Both the position numbers and the translations under genes were made by a program. Below the pieces are notes generated by a model. That model was not told the origin of the DNA and ran no database searches. It worked only from the letters and a program-made list of their open reading frames with translations. This document shows, in pieces, positions 18,301 to 27,402 of a DNA stretch of 64,000 nucleotides. Source of the DNA: Eutrophocola sp965661105. GTDB lineage: Bacteria; Pseudomonadota; Gammaproteobacteria; Pseudomonadales; Pseudohongiellaceae. The DNA is taken from the NCBI GenBank assembly GCA_965661105.1, contig CBFICR010000001.1, positions 106,102 through 170,101 of the forward strand, in the 5' to 3' direction. Numbering within the stretch: the stretch's first letter is position 1; each line of letters starts with the position of its first letter.

Positions 18301-20772
18301 CTAATTTGCTGCCGCCAGAGCTTCACTTTCCGCGTTATGCTTCATACGAAACTGCTCACTGTTAACGATATTCAGTATCAGTGCCGAGAGACGGTAATCA
18401 TCTCTTTCTGCTTCCCGCACAATACGCCTTACAGTTGGCATATCCTGATATTCGATGCTGCGACCCAGCCCAAAGGTCATCAGTTTTTCGGTAAATGTCT
18501 GTACAAACTGGTCAGGCCTGCTCAGGATTGCTTTTCTCAGTGCAACCGGGCCATCCACCGGGGTCCCATCTGCCAGCACTCCGGAAGAATCTATAGGGGT
18601 TCTGGCCTGACGATCATTGTCACGCCAACGCCCAACCGCATCAAAATTTTCCAGGGCAAATCCGAGGGGATCTATTACCCCATGACAACCGTTACAGGAA
18701 GGGTTAACCCGATGCATTTCAAGGCGCTCCCTTACTGTTGTATATTCCTGGCCTTCCTCTATCTCGACAAAACCTTCAACATCTGGCGGCGGCGCTGCTG
18801 GTGGTGTACCCAGAATATTTTCCAGTAACCAGGCACCACGTAATACAGGGGAGGTACGATTTGGATAGGAAGACACCATGAGTACGCCCCCCTTTCCCAG
18901 GATACCCCAGCGCCTTTCATCGTCCAGTGTGACCTTGCGAAATTCTGAACCACGAATGCCATTGAAGCCGTAATGCAGGGCCAGGTTTTCATTCAGGTAA
19001 GTATGATCCGCGCTAAGCAAATCCAGCACACTGCGGTCTTCACTGAATATACTCTGCATAAACAGCAGGGCTTCCTGTGTCAGGTCTGCCCTGATATTGC
19101 CGTCCACATCACGAAACAGCTTTCCATCAGGGGTAATATTGTCAAGCTCAGCCAGCCCGAGCCATTGATAACCAAAATTATGCGCCAGATTGTCGGCACG
19201 TGGATCGCCCAGCATTCTCTTAACCTGCTGTTCCAGAATCGCCGGATCTTTCAAGCCATCATCAATGGCAATCTCCAGCAGAATTTCATCGGGAATGGAG
19301 CTCCATAGAAAAAACGACAGCCGTGATGCCAGCTCCAGGCTGCTAAGCTCAAAGGTTGCCCCCGGTGGTAATGACTCAGGTACCGGTTCAAGCCGGTAAA
19401 GAAACTTTGGATGCACCAGAATGCCTGACAAGGCAAAGGAAATACCTTTCTCAAAACCCCCATCCCCATAGCCGGCCTGATACATACGCATTAACAGTTC
19501 CGTATCTTCGTCCGCCAGAAAGCCACGAAACGCCTCGCTGGCCAGATCTGTAATGATGTTTCTCGCACAGGTAACTTCTTCTACATCATTATCCGGATGA
19601 CAGGAAAAGATTCTGTCGCGGCTGGGTGTTGAGCTTAATCCTGTGGCATTTACCGGGCCGTAGATTTCAAACTGCCTGACATCAACAATGGCATCCTGAC
19701 CTTTCCTGGGCGTCAGCTGCTGCAAGGGGTCGTCTGATTCAGCAAAAGAGCGATGCAGAAAAAACACCGCCACTTTATGGGGGCCCGCGGTAGTCGTCAG
19801 GGGAATATCACGAATTCTTGCATTGAGAGCATCTACAGCCGGGGCACGCAACTTGTCCAGTTGTTCTGCCTCTTCCATACCGCCTATGGTGGTTTCGAAG
19901 AATTTCCTGCCATCAAGAGTGGCGATAAGGGTATTACCATGCTCCATACTGCCAACTGCCAGGCCCGAAGCCATGCTGGCGATGTTCAGCAGGTATTCTC
20001 CATCGCTGGGGAAATAATGCTCTACCACCGCCCCACCCCGCGAGCCCAGCGGCAAGCCGTCAACATGAAATGACTGACCAACCGGAGAAAAAGAATACGG
20101 CGTGCCTGAGGCACGCGCTGTCGGTGAACCAATCGCCTGTTCACTCACCACTCTGGCTGCGCCAAGGTACTGATCAATAAACGAAGGCGTTACCTGCAAG
20201 GCTGTAGCGATATTGTCAAAACCATCTTCAGCGCCATCAACAGGAAGCAGCGCCGCCGGATCAATATCCAGCTTTAAAAGATCCCTGATGGCATTGGCAT
20301 ATTCAGTTCGATTCATGCGATGCAACAGTTTTTCACCAGGTTCAACAAATTCTCCAGGCTGATCAAGGTTACCCTCCAGCCAAGCTACAAATTGATCGAT
20401 CTGCTGATTGGCCGGTTTTTCCTGGCCCGGTGGTGGCATCATTCTGCCACGCAGTTTTCGCACGACTTTTTCCCAGACCTGAGCATCAGCACTGATCGTA
20501 TTGTGATCCATCAAATCAAAGGCAAGCCCCCCGCTGTAATCATCGAGGTTATGGCAATCAACACAATACTCTTCCAGCAAGGCCCATTGGGTTTCTGTCT
20601 GTGCCTGCAGCTCTGACGGCGAGGGGATACTGTTTGCAACAGGACTTTGCGAAACATTTGCACCATCGTTATCACTGCATCCCGCCAGCAACAGCAACGA
20701 GCCCAGCACAACACCTGCCCTGACTATCAGGGCAAGGCAAATGACGGACTTGTTTAGAAGGGCTTTAACCAT
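18301..20772 (-). CDS. DUF1587/1595/1592/1588/1585 cytochrome-c-like lipoprotein (cassette B)
   Basis: Large exported protein of 823 residues, paralogous to 9696-12140. Unlike that protein it begins with a lipoprotein signal (GSLLLLAGCSDND), so it should be membrane-anchored. The order of domains is the same: cytochrome-like part with CVDCH and a MMPP segment, DUF1587 (LLHRMNRTEYANAIRDLLK), beta-rich middle, DUF1595, DUF1592 (ELASRLSFFLWSSIPDEIL), DUF1588 with a second haem motif CNGCH, and a DUF1585 C-terminus (TEKLMTFGLGRSIEY). Covalent haem at both motifs is predicted, not shown. Only a weak ribosome-binding site is seen before the ATG at 20772. The 109-base gap upstream is strikingly AT-rich, with repeated TTTTTAATA-like units. 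Confidence 0.87.
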   Translation of the reverse strand: MVKALLNKSVICLALIVRAGVVLGSLLLLAGCSDNDGANVSQSPVANSIPSPSELQAQTETQWALLEEYCVDCHNLDDYSGGLAFDLMDHNTISADAQVWEKVVRKLRGRMMPPPGQEKPANQQIDQFVAWLEGNLDQPGEFVEPGEKLLHRMNRTEYANAIRDLLKLDIDPAALLPVDGAEDGFDNIATALQVTPSFIDQYLGAARVVSEQAIGSPTARASGTPYSFSPVGQSFHVDGLPLGSRGGAVVEHYFPSDGEYLLNIASMASGLAVGSMEHGNTLIATLDGRKFFETTIGGMEEAEQLDKLRAPAVDALNARIRDIPLTTTAGPHKVAVFFLHRSFAESDDPLQQLTPRKGQDAIVDVRQFEIYGPVNATGLSSTPSRDRIFSCHPDNDVEEVTCARNIITDLASEAFRGFLADEDTELLMRMYQAGYGDGGFEKGISFALSGILVHPKFLYRLEPVPESLPPGATFELSSLELASRLSFFLWSSIPDEILLEIAIDDGLKDPAILEQQVKRMLGDPRADNLAHNFGYQWLGLAELDNITPDGKLFRDVDGNIRADLTQEALLFMQSIFSEDRSVLDLLSADHTYLNENLALHYGFNGIRGSEFRKVTLDDERRWGILGKGGVLMVSSYPNRTSPVLRGAWLLENILGTPPAAPPPDVEGFVEIEEGQEYTTVRERLEMHRVNPSCNGCHGVIDPLGFALENFDAVGRWRDNDRQARTPIDSSGVLADGTPVDGPVALRKAILSRPDQFVQTFTEKLMTFGLGRSIEYQDMPTVRRIVREAERDDYRLSALILNIVNSEQFRMKHNAESEALAAAN

Positions 20773-20881
20773 GGCGTTATTTTTAATACTTTTTAATATT
20801 TTTAAATGACTCTTTATGCTTTTAACGCTTTTATAATTTAATAATTTGCTGCGCCTTGTTATTCTTTTTAGCGCGGCTTTC

Positions 20882-21844
20882 TCAGGGTATATTTAATAAC
20901 CTGAAATTCTGCGCATCACGATAACGCCCCTGAAAGCTCTGGAAAGCCAGGGTCATAAACAGTGTGGGGTCACCCATTTGCGCATCAAACTCTGCGGTGT
21001 GCTTTTCTGCCAGGATATCGTCGAGGTCATAACTACTGATAACAGACGCATGTAAGCGATCAAAAATAGTCAGATACATCTGGTTCTGCGCCTTAAGCTC
21101 ATCGAGATTCATGATATCTCCCCAGGCAGGAATGATTCGGGTATTTTGATCGGGCACAGTCAGCAGTGAAACAAAGCTATCCAGCATGCCTCCGATATAG
21201 CCACCCGTAGTCCAATCTATTTCGGGCCAGCGACCGTTAGACACCAGTCCGCCGGTGACAAGAACATTTTCTTCCTCGAAATATACCCAGATATCGCCAT
21301 CGGTGTGCGCATTCCAGAGAAACCCGTAGTATACCGAGCGGTCACCGAACTGCAGAACGCCATCATCCCACAGGGTAGTTACAGGCAGGCCTGCTTCTGG
21401 CAATGGCGTAAACTTTTTGTCAGACCAACGTTGCCATACTTGCGTACTCAACCAGAGCATGGTGTTCTCATGGGCAATTATTTCGACCCCTGCTGACCCC
21501 AGTGGCACATTGGCACCGGTCTGTTCGCGATGCCACTGGGTATTGATCAGCGCCCTGATGGGGACACCGGGAAAAGCCTGTTCAACTGCCTCGCGCAAAC
21601 CGTCATACCAGTCGGCATGCCCACCATCGATAAGAATAACGCCTTCGCTGCTTTCTACTGCCAGTACATTGGCATCAGGCCCCCTCACAAACACCATGCG
21701 CTCTGACAGGGCAATCGTCTCCAGAGGAGCCGTCTGTGCCTGCAGAGTTGGCGTGAACAGCATGCAACAAGCCACCAATACAGGCATCATGATAAAGCAC
21801 TGCATAGACTTACTGGTTGCTGACAAAGAATAAAATAGGTTCAT
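20882..21844 (-). CDS. Metallo-beta-lactamase-fold exported protein with lost metal ligands
   Basis: Protein of 320 residues with a signal peptide (cleavage near LQAQ) and a full MBL fold: GVILIDGG, then the metal region NTQWHREQTGAN, then HTDGDIWVYF, then IIPAWGDIM. In active relatives these are NTHWHPDHTGGN, HTDGD, TGDL and IPGHG. Here Gln103, Glu107 and Gln108 replace three ligands of HxHxDH, Gly199 replaces the bridging Asp, and Trp241 replaces the last His; only His105 and His180 remain. A metal-dependent hydrolase activity is therefore unlikely, and a binding or structural role fits better. It lies 109 bases upstream of cassette B on the same strand and may be its first gene. Confidence 0.82.
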   Translation of the reverse strand: MNLFYSLSATSKSMQCFIMMPVLVACCMLFTPTLQAQTAPLETIALSERMVFVRGPDANVLAVESSEGVILIDGGHADWYDGLREAVEQAFPGVPIRALINTQWHREQTGANVPLGSAGVEIIAHENTMLWLSTQVWQRWSDKKFTPLPEAGLPVTTLWDDGVLQFGDRSVYYGFLWNAHTDGDIWVYFEEENVLVTGGLVSNGRWPEIDWTTGGYIGGMLDSFVSLLTVPDQNTRIIPAWGDIMNLDELKAQNQMYLTIFDRLHASVISSYDLDDILAEKHTAEFDAQMGDPTLFMTLAFQSFQGRYRDAQNFRLLNIP

Positions 21845-22125
21845 GTTGGTTAATCTTTTTGTGCCTAGACTTGTCTGTACCGACTGTTATTTAATAAGAC
21901 AAAAATAGACACAGGCCACTGCATTCAAATTCAAGTTAGTATGTGAGTATAAGGGGGGCACTTCTATTTTTATAGTTCTAAAAAAGCAAAGATAAACCAT
22001 AATAAGACTAAGTTACTATATTTTATAGGATTTCTATTGGCTCTATGTACAATGCTCCTGGTAAGGGCTCACTGTGCAGACGCGTCATTCACTGGCTGGC
22101 AACCAGTAAAACAGGGGACTCAAGC

Positions 22126-22899
22126 ATGAAACTGATAAAACCAATTCTCACCAGCGTATTTTCCATTTTCCTTGCCACAGGCCTTTTTCAGCAGGCCACT
22201 GCCCAGGATTCCGATATTCCGCGTACCGCCAGTGGTAAACCCGATTTTAACGGTGTGTGGGAGTTTCCCTATGTGCCGGATATGGCCGGCAGTAATGGCA
22301 GGAGCCAGTTCGGTCCGGGGGAGCTTCCCTTCACGGCTGCCGGCAAACTGAACTTTGAGCGCTATGACTCCTCAGAAGGTGATTACACCGGAGCCTGCCT
22401 GCCATTCGGGCATGTTCGTTCCATGAATTCCCCTAACCCGGTTCAGTTCTTCCAGACCGACAATGCCTTTGCCTATCTGTTCGAGGTGAATACCTGGCAT
22501 CATGCTTTCAAAATCGGTGGTGAAGACATGAGCAGTCGATTACCGGCTACCTGGTATGGCAATTCCCATGCCCGGTGGGATGGCGATACACTGGTGGTGA
22601 CCACCCGTAAATACAACGGAAAAACCCGTCTGGATACGGTCGGCCATCCTCACAGTGACAAAATTACCGTAACGGAAAAATTCACCCTGCGTGACGCCGA
22701 TAGCATCAACTATGAAATCACCATTGATGACCCGATTTACTATAGTGAGCCCTGGAGCAATCGACGTATTTTTACCCGCATGGAAGATGGCCTGGGGCTG
22801 CTGGAATATTCCTGCAATGAAAACAACAAAGGCTTCTGGGATGGCAGAATCATACTTCCCGACTACGACAACTGGCACACTTACGATACGGAAGAATAA
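22126..22899 (+). CDS. Exported W-[DE]-x-D-family protein
   Basis: Protein of about 257 residues. The start is the ATG at 22126, which begins a good signal peptide (MKLIKPILTSVFSIFLATG) behind GGGGA. Mature features are DIPRTASGKPDFNGVWEF, the motif ARWDGDTLVVTTRKY and a following DDPIYYSEPWSNRR block. These align with segments of the proteins at 13605, 30732, 36915 and 62248, so it belongs to the same unnamed exported family, common in environmental Proteobacteria and Acidobacteria as hypothetical proteins. No function is known. It is divergent from the MBL gene (281-base gap) and is followed by a terminator-like hairpin, so it is probably transcribed alone. Confidence 0.75.
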   Translation: MKLIKPILTSVFSIFLATGLFQQATAQDSDIPRTASGKPDFNGVWEFPYVPDMAGSNGRSQFGPGELPFTAAGKLNFERYDSSEGDYTGACLPFGHVRSMNSPNPVQFFQTDNAFAYLFEVNTWHHAFKIGGEDMSSRLPATWYGNSHARWDGDTLVVTTRKYNGKTRLDTVGHPHSDKITVTEKFTLRDADSINYEITIDDPIYYSEPWSNRRIFTRMEDGLGLLEYSCNENNKGFWDGRIILPDYDNWHTYDTEE

Positions 22900-22946
22900 C
22901 CACTGGCTTGAGGTAATTAGTCACTAGATTCTACTGCTCAGTAACA

Positions 22947-22982
22947 AAGGGCCAGCGCGATATTCAAATCTCGCTGGCCCTT
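22947..22982. terminator. Strong hairpin downstream of the W-[DE]-x-D-family gene
   Basis: AAGGGCCAGCG pairs perfectly with CGCTGGCCCTT, and a further GA/TC extends the stem past one mismatch. The loop is 8 bases. There is no long T-run on the plus strand (TTATAG follows), so efficiency as an intrinsic terminator is uncertain. Confidence 0.7.
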
Positions 22983-23029
22983 ATAGCTACCATAATTTCC
23001 AGCAAAAAAATCATGGGGAAGCACAGAGT

Positions 23030-24616
23030 ATGAAGCACATTACCTTGACCGTCGTGGCCGCAGGGATATTTCTTTCAGCCTGCAGCGAACAAGCCGCTGA
23101 TCAAGCTGCCACAGCCCCTTCTCCTGTGACGGTCGCCCCCGCCACACAGTCCATGGCTTGTGAATCACTGCTGAGTGCCAGCTTTCCCAACACCACGATA
23201 TCCCGTGCACAAAGTATCGCCGCCGGTGCCTATAGCGCTCCTGCAGGCGGGTTTCCCGGTATGGGGCCGGATTATTCCAGTCTTCCGGCCTTCTGCCAGG
23301 TTGTGGGAGCGATTCATCCCACAAGCGATTCCGATATCCGCTTTGAACTTTGGCTACCCTCAGAAAACTGGAATGGCCGGTTTATGCAAACCGGTAATGG
23401 CGGCGCCGCCGGCACTATTGTCACCAGCTCACTTGCTGATCCGCTTATGCGAGGCTATGCCGTCGCCAATACAGATACCGGTCATGTGGCCGGTGGCGCA
23501 GATATCTTCGGCTGGGCCGTCGATCACCCGGAAAAAGTCACTGATTTTGCCTGGCGTGCCGTGCATGAACTCACGGTGACAGGCAAAGCCATTACCAGCA
23601 GCCGTTATGGCAGCGAGCCGGAAAAGTCCTATTTTGTCGGCTGCTCTACTGGCGGCAGACAAGGCCTGATGGAAGCACAGCGCTTCCCTGACGATTACGA
23701 TGCTATCGTTGCAGGCGCACCAGCGAACAACTGGTCACCATTGATGGCACTGAGTATTGTAATCCAGTCCAACCTGGGAGAAGGTAAACTCGGTCTGAAT
23801 AAACTGGCTCTGCTCAAGGAGGCAGCTATCGCTTCCTGTGATGCCCTGGATGGCGTTGAGGACCGTATCATCAGCAATCCTGCAGCCTGTAATTTCACTC
23901 CCGCGAGTCTGCAATGCACTGCTGAAACCAATGCACAGTGTCTGGCTGCAGAAGAGGTTGAAGCAGCCCTGACAATTTATAAGGGCGTAGTAAGCGAATC
24001 CGGACAGGTCTGGATTCCCGGAACAGGACCAGGCAGTGAGCCACTGTGGGGAGCCTACACCTCACCACAGTTCACTATTGGTACAGGTTTTTTTCAGGAT
24101 ATCGTACTGAATGATGCCAACTGGGATTCATCAAACTTCAATGTCGATGAACACATGCCTTTAGCTATGGAGGCCGGCAGTGAATTAATTGCCATGGATC
24201 CCGATATATCCGGTTTTATCAATCAGGGCGGCAAACTCATCACCTACCATGGCACTACTGATGGCCTGATTCCATTTGGCAATACCGTAAACTATGTTGA
24301 AAGCATGATTGAAAGTCTGGGCCAGCAGGCCGTGAATGAAAGCATCAGGTATTACCAGGTGCCCGGCATGGATCATTGCGCTGGCGGTGACGGCGCTCAT
24401 GCCATTGCCTGGCTTGATGCCATGGAGTCATGGATAGAGGAAGGAAAGGCACCCGGCAACCTGCTGGGTATCCATCCAGCGCCCCCTCCCGGCGCACCTG
24501 GATCGGATAATGCGCGGGAATTTACCCGCCCGGTTTGCCAGTACCCGGCCAGCCCCGTCTATGACGGCTCAGGTGACCCTGATATGGCCAGCAGTTTTTC
24601 CTGTGTTTCGCCCTGA
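23030..24616 (+). CDS. Tannase/feruloyl esterase family lipoprotein
   Basis: Serine esterase of 528 residues that would release phenolic acids such as ferulate or gallate from esters. The N-terminus is a lipoprotein signal (AAGIFLSACSEQ, lipidated Cys18). The nucleophile is Ser206 in YFVGCSTGGRQG, with the adjacent Cys205 that forms the family's disulfide. The lid and Ca-binding part contains GVEDRIISNPAACNF, and the catalytic His lies in VPGMDHCAGGDG near residue 450. Length and motifs fit the tannase family well. The neighbourhood (TonB receptors, SnoaL-like and DUF6152 proteins) is consistent with use of plant or algal phenolics, but the substrate cannot be read from the sequence. Confidence 0.9.
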   Translation: MKHITLTVVAAGIFLSACSEQAADQAATAPSPVTVAPATQSMACESLLSASFPNTTISRAQSIAAGAYSAPAGGFPGMGPDYSSLPAFCQVVGAIHPTSDSDIRFELWLPSENWNGRFMQTGNGGAAGTIVTSSLADPLMRGYAVANTDTGHVAGGADIFGWAVDHPEKVTDFAWRAVHELTVTGKAITSSRYGSEPEKSYFVGCSTGGRQGLMEAQRFPDDYDAIVAGAPANNWSPLMALSIVIQSNLGEGKLGLNKLALLKEAAIASCDALDGVEDRIISNPAACNFTPASLQCTAETNAQCLAAEEVEAALTIYKGVVSESGQVWIPGTGPGSEPLWGAYTSPQFTIGTGFFQDIVLNDANWDSSNFNVDEHMPLAMEAGSELIAMDPDISGFINQGGKLITYHGTTDGLIPFGNTVNYVESMIESLGQQAVNESIRYYQVPGMDHCAGGDGAHAIAWLDAMESWIEEGKAPGNLLGIHPAPPPGAPGSDNAREFTRPVCQYPASPVYDGSGDPDMASSFSCVSP

Positions 24617-24666
24617 CAGTAAAATCAAAAAGGCAAAAGCTATTCAAACAGTACTGGAAGAGGGGG

Positions 24667-25119
24667 TTACAGGCGGGAACGAATCTCTTCTACCCTGTTG
24701 CGATTGGCATTCATGTCGCCGCGTCCTACTCTGGACGCTGACCGCACATGGATTACTCCCTCGTCCTCTACCTTCAGAAATTCCACGTCATCAATGAAGC
24801 CAAACAACGGAGTCTGGAAGGTGTAATAGGCATAATTTTCCTCACGCCTTACCTGAACAGCCTCTTTCATATCTGCCAGCAATGACTCGATGGCTTCCCA
24901 GCCATAGTCATCCACCAATTCAATCGGGGCTATGTAATGGCTGTCAGTGGCAGGCGCCTGACTGGAAACACAGTTTGGCGTGGCCGGGCAATCAAGCAAC
25001 TGGCCATTCTCATACCCGGAGGCAACCTGCATGGACCGGCTGGCCACTCCCATGCGATATAGCAGGAATGTGAAAATAACGACAACTGCAACCGCGATTA
25101 TCAATATGGCCTGTATCAT
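24667..25119 (-). CDS. DUF1499 family protein
   Basis: Protein of about 150 residues: one N-terminal membrane helix (MIQAILIIAVAVVVIFTFLL) followed by the DUF1499 domain with LLDCPATPNCVSSQ, GWEAIESLLADM and a C-terminal VRSASRVGRGDMNANR. The start was set at the ATG at 25119 because AGGAAGGTGG lies just upstream; an in-frame TTG ten codons earlier is less likely. The domain should face the periplasm. The function of DUF1499 is unknown. It converges with the tannase gene, 50 bases away. Confidence 0.85.
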   Translation of the reverse strand: MIQAILIIAVAVVVIFTFLLYRMGVASRSMQVASGYENGQLLDCPATPNCVSSQAPATDSHYIAPIELVDDYGWEAIESLLADMKEAVQVRREENYAYYTFQTPLFGFIDDVEFLKVEDEGVIHVRSASRVGRGDMNANRNRVEEIRSRL

Positions 25120-25157
25120 TCTTCTTACCACCTTCCTCTCCCGGTGCAATTGTTATC

Positions 25158-25198
25158 AAAAAAAGGGCAGAGCGCGTGAGGTTCAAGTGACTCTGCCC
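25158..25198 (-). terminator. Intrinsic terminator of the SnoaL-like gene
   Basis: Read on the minus strand, GGGCAGAG, an 18-base loop and CTCTGCCC are followed by TTTTTTT. It lies 45 bases after the stop of the gene at 25243-25824. Confidence 0.85.
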
Positions 25199-25242
25199 CG
25201 GACGTGTTTATTCTCATCCCCGAGACCGAAAAGAGCAAATCT

Positions 25243-25824
25243 CTAGTCAGCCAGCGGATTACCCCGCGGTTCATAAGTCGCATCGTACTTGTCAGGGATG
25301 CCGCTGTCCGAGCTGATATAACGTTTGGAGATCAGCCACTTGCCATTGATCTTGACCAGCGCGGTATCCTCACGACCCTGTTCATACAGATTCGGAGCCT
25401 GTCCCACACCCGGGTTCAGCACACCTGTCCAGAGTACATGGGCAACAGCATTGTTGCCGTCAACATCAATCACCGAATTCGTAAGTAACATATGTCCGAC
25501 ACCACGACTGGCTCGTGCCTCGGCCTCTTCACCGCCTTCAGGCGGAGTGTAAAGCGCAGCAATTTCATCATGTCCAACTGCAATGGTGCCATCGACATCA
25601 AGCAAGGCATCTTCTGTGAAATACTCTGCCATTTCATGGGCATTACCCTGGGATAATTCATAGTAATAGCGCACCAGCAAATCCTCGATCTGGATACGGT
25701 CCAGCAAGGTTTCCATGGTTACCTGGGCACTGACTGATCCCGTAAACATCAGTAGCACACTGGCAGCCACAGCAAGCAAAAGCCGAAAGTATTGTTGAAT
25801 TCTGTTTTTTTCACACCTGAACAT
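25243..25824 (-). CDS. Exported SnoaL-like/NTF2-fold protein
   Basis: Protein of about 193 residues with a signal peptide and an NTF2-like (SnoaL-type) domain: DRIQIEDLLVRYYYELSQG, MAEYFTEDALLDVDG, and a C-terminal LVKINGKWLISKRY strand. The start was placed at the ATG at 25824 because AGGTGA lies 7 bases upstream; earlier in-frame starts lack this. SnoaL-like folds act as isomerases, dehydratases or binding proteins; a His/Asp pair in GHDEI and GHMLL could be catalytic, but the reaction is unknown. Export is unusual for this fold, which is normally cytoplasmic, but is seen in related environmental proteins. Confidence 0.8.
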   Translation of the reverse strand: MFRCEKNRIQQYFRLLLAVAASVLLMFTGSVSAQVTMETLLDRIQIEDLLVRYYYELSQGNAHEMAEYFTEDALLDVDGTIAVGHDEIAALYTPPEGGEEAEARASRGVGHMLLTNSVIDVDGNNAVAHVLWTGVLNPGVGQAPNLYEQGREDTALVKINGKWLISKRYISSDSGIPDKYDATYEPRGNPLAD

Positions 25825-26028
25825 AAATTTCACCTTTATTCCCTTAACCACCCTTTTCATAATTTTTTTAACGAACCAATATTGGCGCAACTCACCGGTC
25901 GACACAAGAATGTTACAGGGTCTGTAATTCCAAACGCCGGACCAGTTCCTATGACTCCCGGCGCTTTTCAATGATAGGATTGCGCCACATATTCACTTCC
26001 AGCCAAACAAGACAGCACTGGATATTAC

Positions 26029-27288
26029 TTGAAAAGTCCCGACAACAATAAAAACAAAGAGAATTATGATGTGATAATTCTCGGTGCTGGCGCAGCGGGG
26101 TTAATGTGCGCATTGACTGCAGCCAATAGAGGTCGTCGTGTACTGGTGCTGGAAAGATCCAACAAGATTGGAAAAAAGATTCTGATGTCCGGTGGCGGCC
26201 GCTGTAATTTCACAAACTACTCAATTGAGCCTGAAAATTTTCTATCCGCCAATCAACACTTTTGTAAATCAGCACTCAAGCGTTATACACAATGGGATTT
26301 TATCAAGCTGGTTGAAGAGCATGGCATCGCCTATGAAGAGCGAAAACATCAGCAATTATTTTGCAAAGACTCGGCAAAAGATATTCTGTCAATGCTGCAA
26401 CATGAGTGCGAAGCGTCCGGTGTCAGAATTATGACTCACATTGACGTCAGCTCCATCAAATCCATTTATTCATCTGATGAAAAAGCCAGCGCACGCTATC
26501 AGATTAAATTTTTAAAGAGGAAAAATGAGCCTGAAAAAAGTTACTCAATAAACAGTGAATCTTTAGTGGTTGCTACGGGCGCGCTTTCTGTTCCCACCCT
26601 TGGCGGTAGTGGCATGGGTTATGACATTGCACAGCAGTTTTGCATACCAGTCACAGAACGGCGCGCCGGGCTTGTGCCTTTCATGTTTACCGATCAATTT
26701 AAATCAGTATGTGAACGCCTTTCAGGGGTCTCTATAGAAGTCGAGATAAGCTGTAATGAGCAAACATTCAGTGAAAGCATGTTATTTACCCACCGCGGTA
26801 TAAGTGGCCCGGTAGTACTGCAGATTTCCAGCTACTGGAGTCCCGGCGATACTATAACAATCAACCTGTTACCAGGCATTGATGCCGGCCCCTGGCTTTG
26901 CCAAAGCAAAAGAAAAAACCCCAAAAACCTGCTAAAAACTGTCCTGCAGAAAAATCTGGGCAAGGCACTGGTCGCAGAATTACAACAGCTTTGGTGGCAT
27001 GACGAAGCTGAGAAACCCCTGGCAGAATTTACTGATCAGCGTCTGAAGCAGCTGGGTGAAAAATTGAATCACTGGCAGTTAAAACCCTCTGGCACAGAAG
27101 GCTATCGCACAGCCGAAGTGACCCTGGGAGGCGTGGACACTGACAGCATCAGTTCACGCTCTATGGAAGCCAAACAGCAAGCTGGATTATTTTTTATCGG
27201 TGAAGTACTTGATGTCAGCGGACATCTGGGCGGCTATAACTTTCAGTGGGCCTGGTCATCAGGCTATGTTGCCGGACTGGAAGTCTGA
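26029..27288 (+). CDS. HI0933/BaiN-family FAD-dependent oxidoreductase
   Basis: Flavoprotein of 419 residues. The FAD-binding dinucleotide fold is at the N-terminus (ILGAGAAGLMCAL, residues 17-29), followed by the family signature MSGGGRCNFTN (residues 53-63). The C-terminus closes with GEVLDVSGHLGGYNFQWAWSSG, which contacts FAD. Family members are NAD(P)/FAD-dependent reductases of largely unknown substrate; BaiN acts in bile acid dehydroxylation. No ATG precedes the conserved start of the protein, so the TTG at 26029 is the likely initiation codon. It is divergent from the SnoaL-like gene and convergent with a TonB receptor gene. Confidence 0.87.
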   Translation: MKSPDNNKNKENYDVIILGAGAAGLMCALTAANRGRRVLVLERSNKIGKKILMSGGGRCNFTNYSIEPENFLSANQHFCKSALKRYTQWDFIKLVEEHGIAYEERKHQQLFCKDSAKDILSMLQHECEASGVRIMTHIDVSSIKSIYSSDEKASARYQIKFLKRKNEPEKSYSINSESLVVATGALSVPTLGGSGMGYDIAQQFCIPVTERRAGLVPFMFTDQFKSVCERLSGVSIEVEISCNEQTFSESMLFTHRGISGPVVLQISSYWSPGDTITINLLPGIDAGPWLCQSKRKNPKNLLKTVLQKNLGKALVAELQQLWWHDEAEKPLAEFTDQRLKQLGEKLNHWQLKPSGTEGYRTAEVTLGGVDTDSISSRSMEAKQQAGLFFIGEVLDVSGHLGGYNFQWAWSSGYVAGLEV

Positions 27289-27402
27289 ACTATACCGAAT
27301 ACCTGAATTCGACAAACTGGCAAACAGAAGTTACTGACAATAGACAGGGAAATGGTTGCTGCAGAATGGGAACGTCCATGTCCCCTCACCTTTATTACTG
27401 AA

